DNA of 64,000 bases from Arenibacter echinorum (GCF_003259375.1 NZ_QLLN01000006.1:62001-126000), one strand, 5' to 3'; positions 1 through 8,227 are shown, counted from the stretch's first letter. The notes: generated by a model not told the origin, from the letters alone. Program-made: numbers and translations.

Positions 1-87
1 TATTATCACGACCATATTTTTGTGGATACAAAGGATTCGGAAAAGGCAATGCTGGTTTTAACGGCCCTATCAGACGAGTCTGAATAA
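1..87 (+). CDS. ACT-domain protein, C-terminal fragment
   Basis: The first 87 bases are an open frame ending in TAA at 85-87. The gene begins outside the window, so only the last 28 residues are visible. The segment YYHDHIFVDTKDSEKAM resembles the last strand and helix of the small ACT-domain proteins of the COG3602 type, where a HDH(I/L)FV strand is followed by a helix with EKA. That assignment is by eye from a short fragment. The other possibility is an unrelated hypothetical protein. No terminator hairpin is obvious just behind it. Confidence 0.5.
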   Translation, partial: YYHDHIFVDTKDSEKAMLVLTALSDESE

Positions 88-244
88 CAGGCACCCATGA
101 TTCAATGGTTGCAGCATCCCCCCTATTCCTGCTCTTCCCACTTATAAAGCCAAGACTATATTTTATCTAATATTGCATCATTATCATAATACAGCCATAT
201 TATTCATTCAATTGAAAAGATTTTAACTGAATATTTACTATTAT

Positions 245-259
245 TGATAACTGTTATCA
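245..259. promoter_or_regulatory. Palindromic candidate operator upstream of the GH105 gene
   Basis: TGATAACTGTTATCA is a perfect 15-base palindrome around T252. It is flanked by partly symmetric TATTATT and AATAATA runs. It lies about 105 bases before the GH105 start, in an otherwise featureless AT-rich 278-base gap (88-365). The symmetry suggests a dimeric repressor or activator site. The cognate regulator is unknown and is not encoded next to it. Confidence 0.35.
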
Positions 260-365
260 GTAATAATAGGTGTCCTTAAATATCCAAAGCCTTTGGAAAT
301 ACTAAATTGGAGGTTTTTTATTATTCTAATACACCAATAATCATCTATGAAAATTTAACCCATCA

Positions 366-1478
366 ATGAGAAGAGCAGCCATTTTTACAGCGTTATCAGT
401 ATTTGCGTTTACCACCATTACCCAAGCCCAGGATATAAAGCCGACTGAAGTTATAAAGGTCATGGAGAAAGTGGCCGACTGGCAGATAGACAATTACCAA
501 GGGTTGTACAGTGGACACGATAAGCCACACCACCCGTTGGACTGGACCAATGGCGCCTTGTATGTAGGTATGGTAAAATGGGCCGCCATGACCGATAGTG
601 ACAAATATTATGAGTGGCTTAAAGATATTGGACAAAAGCATGAATGGCAATTACACCGTAGAAAATACCATGCCGATGATCATACCGTTGGACAGTTATA
701 TATAGATCTTTATAGAAAGTATCAGGACAAAGTAATGATAGAACCCACCATAGAACAGTTTAATTTTATCATGTACCATCCTTCGCTTAGCTCGCTTCAT
801 TGGAAAACTCCCTATCACCAGGACCGTTGGAATTGGTGCGATGCCCTTTTTATGTCCCCACCGGTCTGGGCTAAATTGTACAATGTTACAGGTGAAAAAA
901 AATATCTCGATTTCATGATGACCGAATTCAAGGCCACTACCGATTTCCTGTTTGATAAAAAAGAAAGCCTATACTACAGGGACGAAAGTTATATGGGCAA
1001 ATTGGACAACGGTACCAAAATATTTTGGGCAAGGGGCAACGGCTGGGTATTTGCCGGACTCGTTAATGTCATGAACGAATTGGATCCACAGAGCAAGGAA
1101 TACAAATATTTCCTGAATATTTACAAAAAAATGGCTGCCAAACTGCTGGAGATCCAAACTCCGGAAGGCCATTGGGCTATGAGTTTATTGGGGCAGAAAT
1201 TTTACCCCACTCCAGAAACCAGTGGAACCGCTTTTAATGTTTACGGTTTGGCCTGGGGTATAAACCAAGGCATATTGGATAAGGCCACCTACACCCCTGC
1301 GGTAAAAAAGGGATGGTACGCCTTGGTGGGCCATGTTACCAGTGATGGTATGTTGGGCTATGTTCAGCCTATTGGAGCCGCACCTGGGAATGCTTGGGCA
1401 GACAAAACGGAAGTTTATGGCACGGGAGCCTTTCTAAGCGCCGGTTCGGAAGTGTATAAGTTGTATGGTGGAAAATAA
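366..1478 (+). CDS. GH105/GH88-type unsaturated glucuronyl or rhamnogalacturonyl hydrolase
   Basis: A 370-residue secreted (alpha/alpha)6-barrel hydrolase. The signal peptide is about residues 1-22 (cleavage near TQAQ-D). The YteR/YesR-like core includes HHPLDW near 55-60, HADDHTVGQ near 102-110, WCDALFM at 157-163 with D159 as the probable catalytic acid (equivalent to the YteR general acid), and WARGNGW near 220. Family members hydrolyse the unsaturated uronic acid left at the non-reducing end of oligosaccharides by polysaccharide lyases. The length is normal for the family. No lyase or SusC/D pair lies beside it in this window, so it is a stand-alone gene or the end of a locus beginning further left. 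Pectin, ulvan and other lyase products remain possible substrates. Confidence 0.85.
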   Translation: MRRAAIFTALSVFAFTTITQAQDIKPTEVIKVMEKVADWQIDNYQGLYSGHDKPHHPLDWTNGALYVGMVKWAAMTDSDKYYEWLKDIGQKHEWQLHRRKYHADDHTVGQLYIDLYRKYQDKVMIEPTIEQFNFIMYHPSLSSLHWKTPYHQDRWNWCDALFMSPPVWAKLYNVTGEKKYLDFMMTEFKATTDFLFDKKESLYYRDESYMGKLDNGTKIFWARGNGWVFAGLVNVMNELDPQSKEYKYFLNIYKKMAAKLLEIQTPEGHWAMSLLGQKFYPTPETSGTAFNVYGLAWGINQGILDKATYTPAVKKGWYALVGHVTSDGMLGYVQPIGAAPGNAWADKTEVYGTGAFLSAGSEVYKLYGGK

Positions 1479-1557
1479 GGAATCCTAAATATAGTTTAGA
1501 AATTTTTTTTCGTTATTTAATAAAGTAGTAGAAGCAAAAACTTGTTGATACGGGTCA

Positions 1558-1586
1558 TTGCAATGCCTTTTAATGCCATAATTTTA
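1558..1586 (+). promoter_or_regulatory. Candidate Bacteroidota-type promoter for the DUF2914 gene
   Basis: TTG at 1558-1560, an 18-base spacer, then TAATTTTA at 1579-1586, which matches TAnnTTTG at seven of eight positions. It ends 16 bases before the ATG at 1603. This is a pattern match only. Confidence 0.4.
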
Positions 1587-1602
1587 GGTACTTAACATTG
1601 AG

Positions 1603-2718
1603 ATGAAAAGAACCTTAGTACAGTTTAGGAATAGCCGTTTACGGGGGTTTATAAGAAAACATGAAAAATATGCTCCCATCCTATTTTTCATTGGTGGATT
1701 TATATTTGACACCCTTACCCTTGGGCGCATAGATAGGCTATATGACCTTAGTGTTCTGTGCCTGCACATGACATCCTTGACCATTACGTTGTACCTCTAT
1801 AATCTAGCCGATGATGGGAAATGGAACAATACCGTTCTGGAAAGGTTTAAAGAATATTATCCTTTGGCCATACAATTTTTCTTCGGCGGGCTTTCCAGTG
1901 CCTATGTAATATATTACTCGCGTAGTGTATCCATGTCCAAAACCGTTTTCTTCCTGATCATACTCCTTGTATTACTATTTGCCAATGAAATTTTAAAAAA
2001 AAGAATTTCCAATAAGTACTTACAGTTCAGTGTATATTTCTTTATCAGTTTTACTTTCTTCACCTTTATGGTTCCGGTGTTGATCAAGGAAATGAGTCCC
2101 AATATTTTTATACTCTCAGGTCTCCTGAGTTTGTTTTCCACCTTAGCGCTAATTGCTATTATTTATCGTGCAAGTCCAAGTACAAGGTCGGAAATTCATC
2201 TGGGAAAACTCATCGGAATAGTGTTTTCCATTTACCTAATAATCAACATATTCTATTTTTTTAGGTTAATCCCACCAGTACCCCTTGCCTTGAGCAATGG
2301 CATTGTTGCGCATCAAGTTAAGGTAGATAACAACAACTACCTTGTTACCTATGAAACTGATGAATGGTATGTATTTTGGAGAAAGCACCGACTAAAATTT
2401 ATACAGAAACCCAATGAGAATGTCTATGTGTTTTCGTCCATATTTGCCCCGACCAGTTTAAAGAAATCGGTATTTCATCGTTGGAAATGGTATAATCAAG
2501 CAACCCAGGAATGGGAAATTATCGAGGATATCGGCTATGATATTACTGGAGGCCGCGATGGCGGTTATCGCGGTTATACCTTTAAAAACAATTTAGTGGA
2601 AGGTTTGTGGAAAGTGGAGGTTCTTACCCAGGAAGAACTGGTTCTGGGCATAATAGACTTTGAAGTGATAACCAGTGATTCGTTGCAACCCAAGGGAATA
2701 ACACAGAAAATATTCTGA
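1603..2718 (+). CDS. Multi-pass membrane protein with C-terminal DUF2914 domain
   Basis: 371 residues. The first two thirds hold about seven hydrophobic segments (near 26-45, 52-68, 88-104, 113-130, 140-160, 168-188 and 203-222). The last ~120 residues form a soluble domain with VFSSIFAPTSLKKSVFHRW, WKWYNQATQEW and the signature GGRDGGYRGYTFK, then LVEGLWKVEV. That signature is typical of DUF2914, an all-beta domain of unknown function found at the C-terminus of bacterial membrane proteins. It stands alone, with a terminator-poor AT-rich gap behind it. The biochemical role is unknown; a cell-surface sensing or ligand-binding role for the C-terminal domain would be inference. Confidence 0.8.
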   Translation: MKRTLVQFRNSRLRGFIRKHEKYAPILFFIGGFIFDTLTLGRIDRLYDLSVLCLHMTSLTITLYLYNLADDGKWNNTVLERFKEYYPLAIQFFFGGLSSAYVIYYSRSVSMSKTVFFLIILLVLLFANEILKKRISNKYLQFSVYFFISFTFFTFMVPVLIKEMSPNIFILSGLLSLFSTLALIAIIYRASPSTRSEIHLGKLIGIVFSIYLIINIFYFFRLIPPVPLALSNGIVAHQVKVDNNNYLVTYETDEWYVFWRKHRLKFIQKPNENVYVFSSIFAPTSLKKSVFHRWKWYNQATQEWEIIEDIGYDITGGRDGGYRGYTFKNNLVEGLWKVEVLTQEELVLGIIDFEVITSDSLQPKGITQKIF

Positions 2719-2934
2719 GCCTTGGTGTTACCGTTTATGGCAGCATACCCAAAGAAGGTGGGCTTAGCAGTTGAATAAATTTTTAGAGAGCATTCCCGTG
2801 AAAATTATATTTTTTGGGCTCCATAAACCAGTAACTTTTTCCACATGCTGAAATAATGCAAAAAAAAACAAACCTTTTTTTGTATCCTTTTAGGCAAGTT
2901 TTGGTCTACTTAATAAACTTAAAATCTTTTAGGA

Positions 2935-3048
2935 ATGAATAATTGTAAATGTACCCAGTGCGAATGCACCAAATGTAATTGTGTCAACTGTTTGGAAAAA
3001 AACTGTCCTTGCAGCAAATGCGATTGTAATAAATGTGAATGTTGTTAA
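2935..3048 (+). CDS. Metallothionein-like Cys-rich microprotein (37 aa, 14 Cys)
   Basis: A short frame starts at ATG 2935 and stops at TAA 3046-3048. It encodes 37 residues, of which 14 are Cys (positions 4, 6, 9, 11, 14, 16, 19, 24, 26, 29, 31, 34, 36, 37). The Cys fall in two matching blocks of C-x-C-x-x-C repeats separated by the linker LEKN. The remaining residues are mostly K, N, E, T and D, with no aromatic or bulky core. Such composition is seen in metallothioneins, which bind Zn, Cu(I) or Cd through thiolate clusters. I do not recognise it as a member of a named family. It lies 36 bases ahead of the ATG of the SigZ-type sigma gene in the same direction, with a hairpin between them. 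Strict C-x-C-x-x-C periodicity over the whole frame makes chance very unlikely. Confidence 0.75.
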   Translation: MNNCKCTQCECTKCNCVNCLEKNCPCSKCDCNKCECC

Positions 3049-3051
3049 AAA

Positions 3052-3077
3052 AAGGTTGGTCTTTCAAGGCCAACCTT
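3052..3077. terminator. Hairpin between the Cys-rich peptide and the sigma gene
   Basis: Arms 3052-3061 and 3068-3077 pair over 10 positions (one G-U) around a six-base loop. An A tract precedes it, so on the minus strand it looks like an intrinsic terminator with a T run. On the plus strand no T run follows, so it may be an attenuator or 3'-end stabiliser for the peptide mRNA. It also buries the TTG at 3076, which argues against that start codon for the sigma gene. Confidence 0.45.
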
Positions 3078-3084
3078 GTATATT

Positions 3085-3618
3085 ATGGGTATGAAGATTG
3101 AAACGGCAGCCATTTGGAAAAAGCACCATAGTGAAATATACTTTTTTATTCTGAAAAAAGTGAAGGATGAAGAAGCTACCAGGGAAATAATTCAGAATGC
3201 CTTCCTTAAAATCCATCAAAAAATTGACACCTTAAAGGACTCGGAAAAGGTTAGGGCTTGGGTATTTACTATTGTTAGAAATGAAATTGCCAATTATTAC
3301 AACCTTGCCATCAAAACCTTGCAAAGCCCTTTGAATGAAATTTCATCAACTTATGACAGCTACCAGGATTTCTGTTGCTTTGATCGATTTGTAACCAATT
3401 TACCCAAACCATATAAGGAAGTGGTTCATTTGGTTTACCTACAGGGCAAGACCCAGGGCCAGGCAGCAGAAATGATGGGAATTAGCTTGGCCAACGTAAA
3501 AGCAAGAATTAGGCGCGCTAAATCACTTCTTATCCATAATTTTAATGCTTGCTGTAAATTTGAAATAAACAATGAGGGCAAACTCATTGGGGATTCCAAC
3601 TGCAGTATTTGTAATTAG
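3085..3618 (+). CDS. sigZ: SigZ-type ECF RNA polymerase sigma factor with Cys-rich segments
   Basis: A protein of about 177 residues. Region 2 (about 10-75) contains EIYFFILKKVKDEEATREI and the promoter-melting segment AWVFTIVRNEIANYY. Region 4 (about 110-160) contains LPKPYKEVVHLVYLQGKTQ and a helix-turn-helix MGISLANVKARIRRAK. It directs core polymerase to a dedicated promoter set. Two features are unusual: a CC pair in the linker between regions 2 and 4 (DFCCFD), and a tail beyond region 4 carrying ACC and, at the very end, NCSICN. Cys-rich tails are known to sense metals in CorE-type sigma factors of myxobacteria. No anti-sigma gene is adjacent. The reading frame can be extended to a TTG at 3076, but that codon is inside a hairpin; ATG 3085 or ATG 3091 is likelier. 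Confidence 0.8.
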   Translation: MGMKIETAAIWKKHHSEIYFFILKKVKDEEATREIIQNAFLKIHQKIDTLKDSEKVRAWVFTIVRNEIANYYNLAIKTLQSPLNEISSTYDSYQDFCCFDRFVTNLPKPYKEVVHLVYLQGKTQGQAAEMMGISLANVKARIRRAKSLLIHNFNACCKFEINNEGKLIGDSNCSICN

Positions 3619-3732
3619 GCTCTCCCATTTTCCATACCCTATATTGCGGGTTGAATGTTCAATATTTGCTATCTTAGAGGAAGCAGCGTTTGACTATTAT
3701 CAAATTAATTTGCAGGCTAATATTACCCAGGC

Positions 3733-4428
3733 ATGAAGATTCAGGAATTGACACTTTACACATCCAATATAGAGCGGCAAGCGGAGTTTTACTCTCAAGT
3801 TTTGGGATTGGAAATAGTGAAGAAATCTCCGAAAAATGTTTCTTTTAATATTGGCAATACCCTGCTCCATTTTGAACTAAATAACTCCGCTACCCCATAT
3901 CATTTCGCTATCAATATCCCCGCCAATAAAGAGGTAGAAGCATTTCAATGGCTTAAATGCAGACTTACTATATTGAAAGACGACCAAGACGAAATTATAG
4001 ACTTTAGGGCCTGGAATGCCAAAGCCATCTACTTTTATGACCCGGACAAAAATATTTTGGAACTAATAGCGCGTAAAAACCTAAAAAATGAATCGGAACA
4101 AAATTTTGGTCCGGAACAATTTCTGGAAATATCCGAAATTGGAGTCCCCACAAGGAATATTGAAAGCGAATTTAGTATCTTAAAGGATGCTATGAGAATC
4201 GAGATCTATGATGGAGGGTTTGGAAATTTTTGTGCCATAGGGGATGAAAACGGATTGTTCATCTGCATTGACAGGGAACATAAAAAATGGTACCCCACCA
4301 ATGACAGGGCCTTTGCCTCCGACTTTGAACTTGTATTGCAGGAAAATGGTAAACAATACCATGTGGAGTTCAAAAATGAAAGTTTAAAGGTCACTAGCCT
4401 TAGTCTCCATAATACCAATAAAAATTGA
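3733..4428 (+). CDS. VOC/glyoxalase superfamily protein
   Basis: 231 residues. The N-terminal half (1-115) has the VOC beta-alpha-beta-beta-beta pattern: LTLYTSNIERQAEFYSQVLGLEI, then FNIGNTLLHFEL and YFYDPDKNILELIAR, the last being the typical strand with a metal-ligand Glu. The second half (about 128-225, beginning EISEIGVPTRNIESEF) looks like a second, more diverged VOC module with a C-terminal strand lacking the usual Glu context. Members bind a divalent metal and act as lyases, dioxygenases or fosfomycin/bleomycin-resistance proteins, so the substrate cannot be told from sequence. The gene is followed 7 bases later by a small membrane protein in the same direction, suggesting cotranscription. 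Confidence 0.8.
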   Translation: MKIQELTLYTSNIERQAEFYSQVLGLEIVKKSPKNVSFNIGNTLLHFELNNSATPYHFAINIPANKEVEAFQWLKCRLTILKDDQDEIIDFRAWNAKAIYFYDPDKNILELIARKNLKNESEQNFGPEQFLEISEIGVPTRNIESEFSILKDAMRIEIYDGGFGNFCAIGDENGLFICIDREHKKWYPTNDRAFASDFELVLQENGKQYHVEFKNESLKVTSLSLHNTNKN

Positions 4429-4435
4429 TAATCAT

Positions 4436-4642
4436 ATGCGAAAAATAAACTACCCCCTACTCTTAATAATTGCAAGTGCCATATGGATCATTGTAAGCTT
4501 CATTAGCTGCTGGGACAAAATGGATTTCGGATTTTGGGGACGGGTCATCTCATTAATACTATTGATCCTTGCAATGGTAATTACAATTCGCGATAATAAA
4601 AAGAATCGAAAAAAAAATGGGGCCAAGAAGTCGAACAAATAA
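4436..4642 (+). CDS. Small two-helix membrane protein
   Basis: 68 residues starting 7 bases after the VOC stop codon. There are two hydrophobic helices (about 6-24 and 33-50) joined by SCWDKMDFGFWGR, then a highly basic tail with KKNRKKNGAKK, which predicts a cytoplasmic C-terminus. I do not recognise a family. Proximity to the upstream gene and the clear membrane pattern support a real gene. Confidence 0.6.
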   Translation: MRKINYPLLLIIASAIWIIVSFISCWDKMDFGFWGRVISLILLILAMVITIRDNKKNRKKNGAKKSNK

Positions 4643-4753
4643 AAAAAAGTCCAAGTATATCAGCTTTGTTGAATACTAAAAAACAACCTGTTGCACATAG
4701 CACCCAATGAAAAAAATATTGCATATTACCACAAAACATATAACTAAAAATTT

Positions 4754-5563
4754 ATGATCATAGACGTCCACACACATATCAACAACTACCATGAAGACCG
4801 GGTAGTTTCCTTGGAAGAATGCCTAAACCTTCTAACTGAGACTATGCAGGAAAATAAGGTAGATTATTCTTTGGTACTATCTTCCTATAAGGTAAACGAA
4901 CATAGACCCAGTACCAAGAAGGTGGTGGAAGCCATTAGTGGACGAGATAATCTTGGCGTGGTTGCGGGCATCAGTTATTTGAATTACACCCATAGGGACT
5001 TAAAGGAAATAAGTGAATTTTTGGATGAGGGCCTGATCAAAGGCCTAAAACTTTATCCAGGCTATGAGCCCTTTTACCCCAATGATAAAAGGCTACAGGT
5101 AGTTTATGACATGGCGGCGGAATACGGTGTACCGGTAATGTTTCATTCCGGAGACACCTATTCGCCAACGGGAAGAATCAAATACTCCCATCCCATTCAT
5201 ATAGACGATGTAGCAGTGGATTTTCCTGAGCTTAAAATTGTTATCTGCCATGTGGGTAATCCTTGGATCAAAGATTGTATGGAAGTAGTGTACAAAAACA
5301 AAAATGTATATAGCGATATTTCCGGTCTGGTTTTGGGTGATTTTTCATATAAATTTGAAAAATTCATGAAAAAGGAATTGGAGGAAATGATTACCTATGC
5401 CGGAAATCCACAGTACCTTTTATACGGCACGGACTGGCCAATTTCCAACATGCACTCCTATCTCAACTTTATGAAACAATTGGATCTTCCCGATGAAAAA
5501 AAAGAACTTATCCTATGGAAAAATGCTGCCGATCTTTTTAAAATAGATGTATCCAAATTTTAG
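4754..5563 (+). CDS. Amidohydrolase-fold (PF04909-type) metal-dependent hydrolase
   Basis: A 269-residue TIM-barrel enzyme. The metal-binding signatures are spread as expected: DVHTHIN at 4-10 (H6 and H8), VMFHSGD on a middle strand, VICHVGNPW on a later strand, and YGTDWP near the C-terminus, whose Asp is the usual catalytic and metal ligand. Length and motif order fit the amidohydrolase_2 group, which includes decarboxylases and C-C or C-N hydrolases. The substrate is unknown. It is a single gene between AT-rich gaps, with no pathway genes nearby. Confidence 0.8.
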   Translation: MIIDVHTHINNYHEDRVVSLEECLNLLTETMQENKVDYSLVLSSYKVNEHRPSTKKVVEAISGRDNLGVVAGISYLNYTHRDLKEISEFLDEGLIKGLKLYPGYEPFYPNDKRLQVVYDMAAEYGVPVMFHSGDTYSPTGRIKYSHPIHIDDVAVDFPELKIVICHVGNPWIKDCMEVVYKNKNVYSDISGLVLGDFSYKFEKFMKKELEEMITYAGNPQYLLYGTDWPISNMHSYLNFMKQLDLPDEKKELILWKNAADLFKIDVSKF

Positions 5564-5870
5564 ACAATACCCTTACTATTTTAATGTAACCTTAAATTTC
5601 AGCTTTTACATTTATAGATGGTGTACCTGTAGAACCTAAAATCCCATCTAAAACTACGGCACATCAAAAATGTTAAAACCAAAGAGCAGAATTTGTGCTA
5701 AATCAAAAATAAATGAATATCTTATAGGTAGGTAAGAGCCTTAAGAGATTGCACAATCATAAAATGCCAATAAATTTATTCGTTTGCATATAGTGCAAAT
5801 AGCATGTTCGAAGTTGCTCTTACCTTAAGGCTTTAAGCCAATTCATTTCAGCCCTTTTAATAGAAAATAG
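5564..5870 (+). promoter_or_regulatory. 307-base gap with a paired-repeat leader before the cotransporter gene
   Basis: No gene is visible here. Near the 3' half, GGTAAGAGC (5731-5739) is exactly complementary to GCTCTTACC (5816-5824). Between the arms, TTTGCA (5783-5788) and TGCAAA (5794-5799) form a short inner hairpin. A second pair, GCCTTAAG (5738-5745) with CTTAAGGC (5824-5831), adjoins the first pair on both sides, so the two helices compete or stack. A further palindrome GGCTTTAAGCC lies at 5829-5839. Such nested pairing just ahead of a transporter gene may be a cis-acting RNA control element. I do not recognise a known riboswitch class. Confidence 0.4.
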
Positions 5871-8048
5871 ATGACCAAGAAAACTTTTGGGACCTTTGCA
5901 GGGGTCTTTACACCTACCACCCTGACCATATTGGGGGTCATTATGTATATACGCCAACCGTGGGTTGTTGGCAATGCAGGGGTTATGGGAGCCTTGGGCA
6001 TAGTTTTATTGTCCGTCGCTATCACCTTGACTACGGCCCTTAGCCTATCTTCCATCACCACCAACATTAGAATAGGCAGTGGTGGTGCATTTAGTTTAAT
6101 TTCACAATCCCTTGGCCTGGAAATTGGAGGTGCGATTGGGATTCCATTTTATTTTGCACAATCCATAGCCGTTGCCATGTATATTTTCGGTTTCAGGGAA
6201 GGTTTGCAAACCTTGACGCCGGACATTAACCCTGTGATACTGGATTTGGCCATTTTTGCAGTGGTTATGGGCATTGCCTTTATCAGTACCAGTTTTGCCT
6301 TTAAAATTCAATTCGTAATTTTAGGTGTCATCGTTTTATCCTTGGTTTCCATCTACGGGGCCTTATTTGTAAACGAGTTAAATTTTAATATTCAATGGAT
6401 CGGACAGTATCCGGGTTCTGTGGAGAACGATTTTAGCGGATCCTCGTTTTGGACGGTTTTTGCCGTCTTTTTCCCCGCGGTCACTGGGGTTATGGCAGGG
6501 GCAAACATGTCCGGCGATCTCACCAATCCAAGAAAGAGTATTCCTGTTGGTACCATATCTTCCGTAATAATTACCACAATAATTTATATCAGCTTAATTT
6601 TTGTTGCAGCCGTTATTGCATCCCCTGATGAATTGGCCAAAAATTATAACGTATTTATAGATAAAGCTCTTTTTGGACCCATTGTCCTAGCAGGCCTTTT
6701 GGGGGCCACCTTGTCCTCTGCCCTAGGGTCTTTTGTTGGTGCCCCAAGAATATTATTGGCCTTGGGAGAAAAAAACATACTGCCCAAAAGCAAGGAACTC
6801 GCCAAAAAGTCAAAAAAAGGAGAGCCTGTCAATGCCATGTTAATTACAGCAGGATTGGTACTATTTGGTATTTCGCTTCGAAATTTAAATACCATTGCCC
6901 CTTTACTTACCATGTTCTTTATGATCACCTATGCCATGGTAAATATAGTAGCACTTGTAGAACAGACTTTGGGATTACCGAGTTATAGGCCTACCCTAAA
7001 AATTCCCATAATTATTCCCGCAATCGGGGCCTTTGGTTCCATTGCCATTATGTTTGTTCTAAATGTGATAGTAGCATTATTTTCCTTAATCTTTATAGTG
7101 CTTTTCTACCTCTATCTGGTTAAAATGAACATTAAATCGGCTGCAGGAGACTCCAGAAGTGGTTTGTTTACTGCCTTGGCAGAGTGGGCCACCAAAAAGA
7201 CAAATAGCCTAAGACAGGAACGGGAAGTAAGATCATGGCGGCCGGATTTGTTGATTCCGGTCACCATGCCCAAAGAACTAAGAAGTTCCTTTAAACTAAT
7301 CCATTCCATTATTTACCCCAAAGGATCCGTAAAGATATTGGCCCTAAGAAACGAAAATGAGACCGAACAGAGAAACATGGAGAATTTCCTTAAGAACGCT
7401 GTGAAGAAATTTAAGGAGAGTGATCTGTCCGTTTCCTATTCCGTAATAGATAACACAGATTTTAATACCACCGTAAATGTAAGTATGCAATCCCTAAATG
7501 CTGCTTTTTTTAAGCCCAACATCATTTTTGTAAGTATAGATTCCGCCACTTCTAATTTGGCCTATTACAACAAACTAATAGCCGATACCAAGAAGAATAA
7601 TTTTGGGATGGTAATTTACATTCCCTTTGCCACGGCAAGTCTGGCCATTGAAAAAAGCATCAATTTGTGGATGACCGATATTCCCGTGGATTGGAAGGAA
7701 ACGTTTAGCGTAAATAACAATAACCTGTCTGCTTTGACCTCCCTTCTTATTTGCCGTAATTGGAAAGGGAACATAGATGTACATATCCTTAATAATAATC
7801 CCAATTTGATTTTTGAAGAGAATGATATAGAAGATTTAAAGACAATGGTCAGGTTCCCAAAGCGGACCATTATTAAAATACATCAGGGAAATCTACTCGA
7901 AAATGTTTCTAAAGAGAAAAATGCGGATGTCAATATTTTTAATATTGAGCAAGGAGTGACCATTGATGACATGGTCAAAATTGTGAATGATTCCAGAATA
8001 TCGGCCGTTTTTTGTTCCGACTCCGATTTTGAAAATGTATTGGTATAG
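5871..8048 (+). CDS. Cation-chloride-cotransporter-like APC-superfamily carrier
   Basis: 725 residues. The N-terminal ~430 residues contain about twelve membrane helices. They open with GVFTPTTLTILGVIMYIRQPWVVGNAG, close to the first helix of SLC12-type Na-K-Cl and K-Cl cotransporters, and continue with ALSLSSITTN and an SGGAFSLISQSLGLEIGGAIG segment typical of that branch of the APC superfamily. The C-terminal ~290 residues are soluble and probably cytoplasmic, with a Rossmann-like alternation reminiscent of the cotransporter regulatory domain. It probably moves cations with chloride, or amino acids, across the inner membrane for osmotic or K+ control; the ion pair cannot be told by eye. The long leader with inverted repeats lies directly upstream. 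Confidence 0.8.
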   Translation: MTKKTFGTFAGVFTPTTLTILGVIMYIRQPWVVGNAGVMGALGIVLLSVAITLTTALSLSSITTNIRIGSGGAFSLISQSLGLEIGGAIGIPFYFAQSIAVAMYIFGFREGLQTLTPDINPVILDLAIFAVVMGIAFISTSFAFKIQFVILGVIVLSLVSIYGALFVNELNFNIQWIGQYPGSVENDFSGSSFWTVFAVFFPAVTGVMAGANMSGDLTNPRKSIPVGTISSVIITTIIYISLIFVAAVIASPDELAKNYNVFIDKALFGPIVLAGLLGATLSSALGSFVGAPRILLALGEKNILPKSKELAKKSKKGEPVNAMLITAGLVLFGISLRNLNTIAPLLTMFFMITYAMVNIVALVEQTLGLPSYRPTLKIPIIIPAIGAFGSIAIMFVLNVIVALFSLIFIVLFYLYLVKMNIKSAAGDSRSGLFTALAEWATKKTNSLRQEREVRSWRPDLLIPVTMPKELRSSFKLIHSIIYPKGSVKILALRNENETEQRNMENFLKNAVKKFKESDLSVSYSVIDNTDFNTTVNVSMQSLNAAFFKPNIIFVSIDSATSNLAYYNKLIADTKKNNFGMVIYIPFATASLAIEKSINLWMTDIPVDWKETFSVNNNNLSALTSLLICRNWKGNIDVHILNNNPNLIFEENDIEDLKTMVRFPKRTIIKIHQGNLLENVSKEKNADVNIFNIEQGVTIDDMVKIVNDSRISAVFCSDSDFENVLV

Positions 8049-8109
8049 AAAAACCAGCTCTCCTTTTAAAGTACAACATGCCGCCATCAGTCCCTCCTAA
8101 ATAGGTCCA

Positions 8110-8154
8110 ATATGGATTAAAGGGACTGTACCAATAGTTGTCATATGGATTAAA
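8110..8154 (+). repeat. Short direct repeat ATATGGATTAAA
   Basis: Two exact 12-base copies at 8110-8121 and 8143-8154, spaced by 33 bases (about three helical turns), upstream of the DoxX gene. Their function is unknown; they could be tandem regulator sites or local duplication. Confidence 0.35.
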
Positions 8155-8227
8155 TAGGACCCCCTAAAATTTTCACATTTCACTAAAAATGAGTACCTTA
8201 GGGTAGGTAACTTTTAAAATAACAATT

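Noticed and set aside
3076-3084. TTG start for the sigma factor gene
   Set aside because: It lies inside the 3' arm of the hairpin and adds only three residues; ATG 3085 or 3091 fits better.
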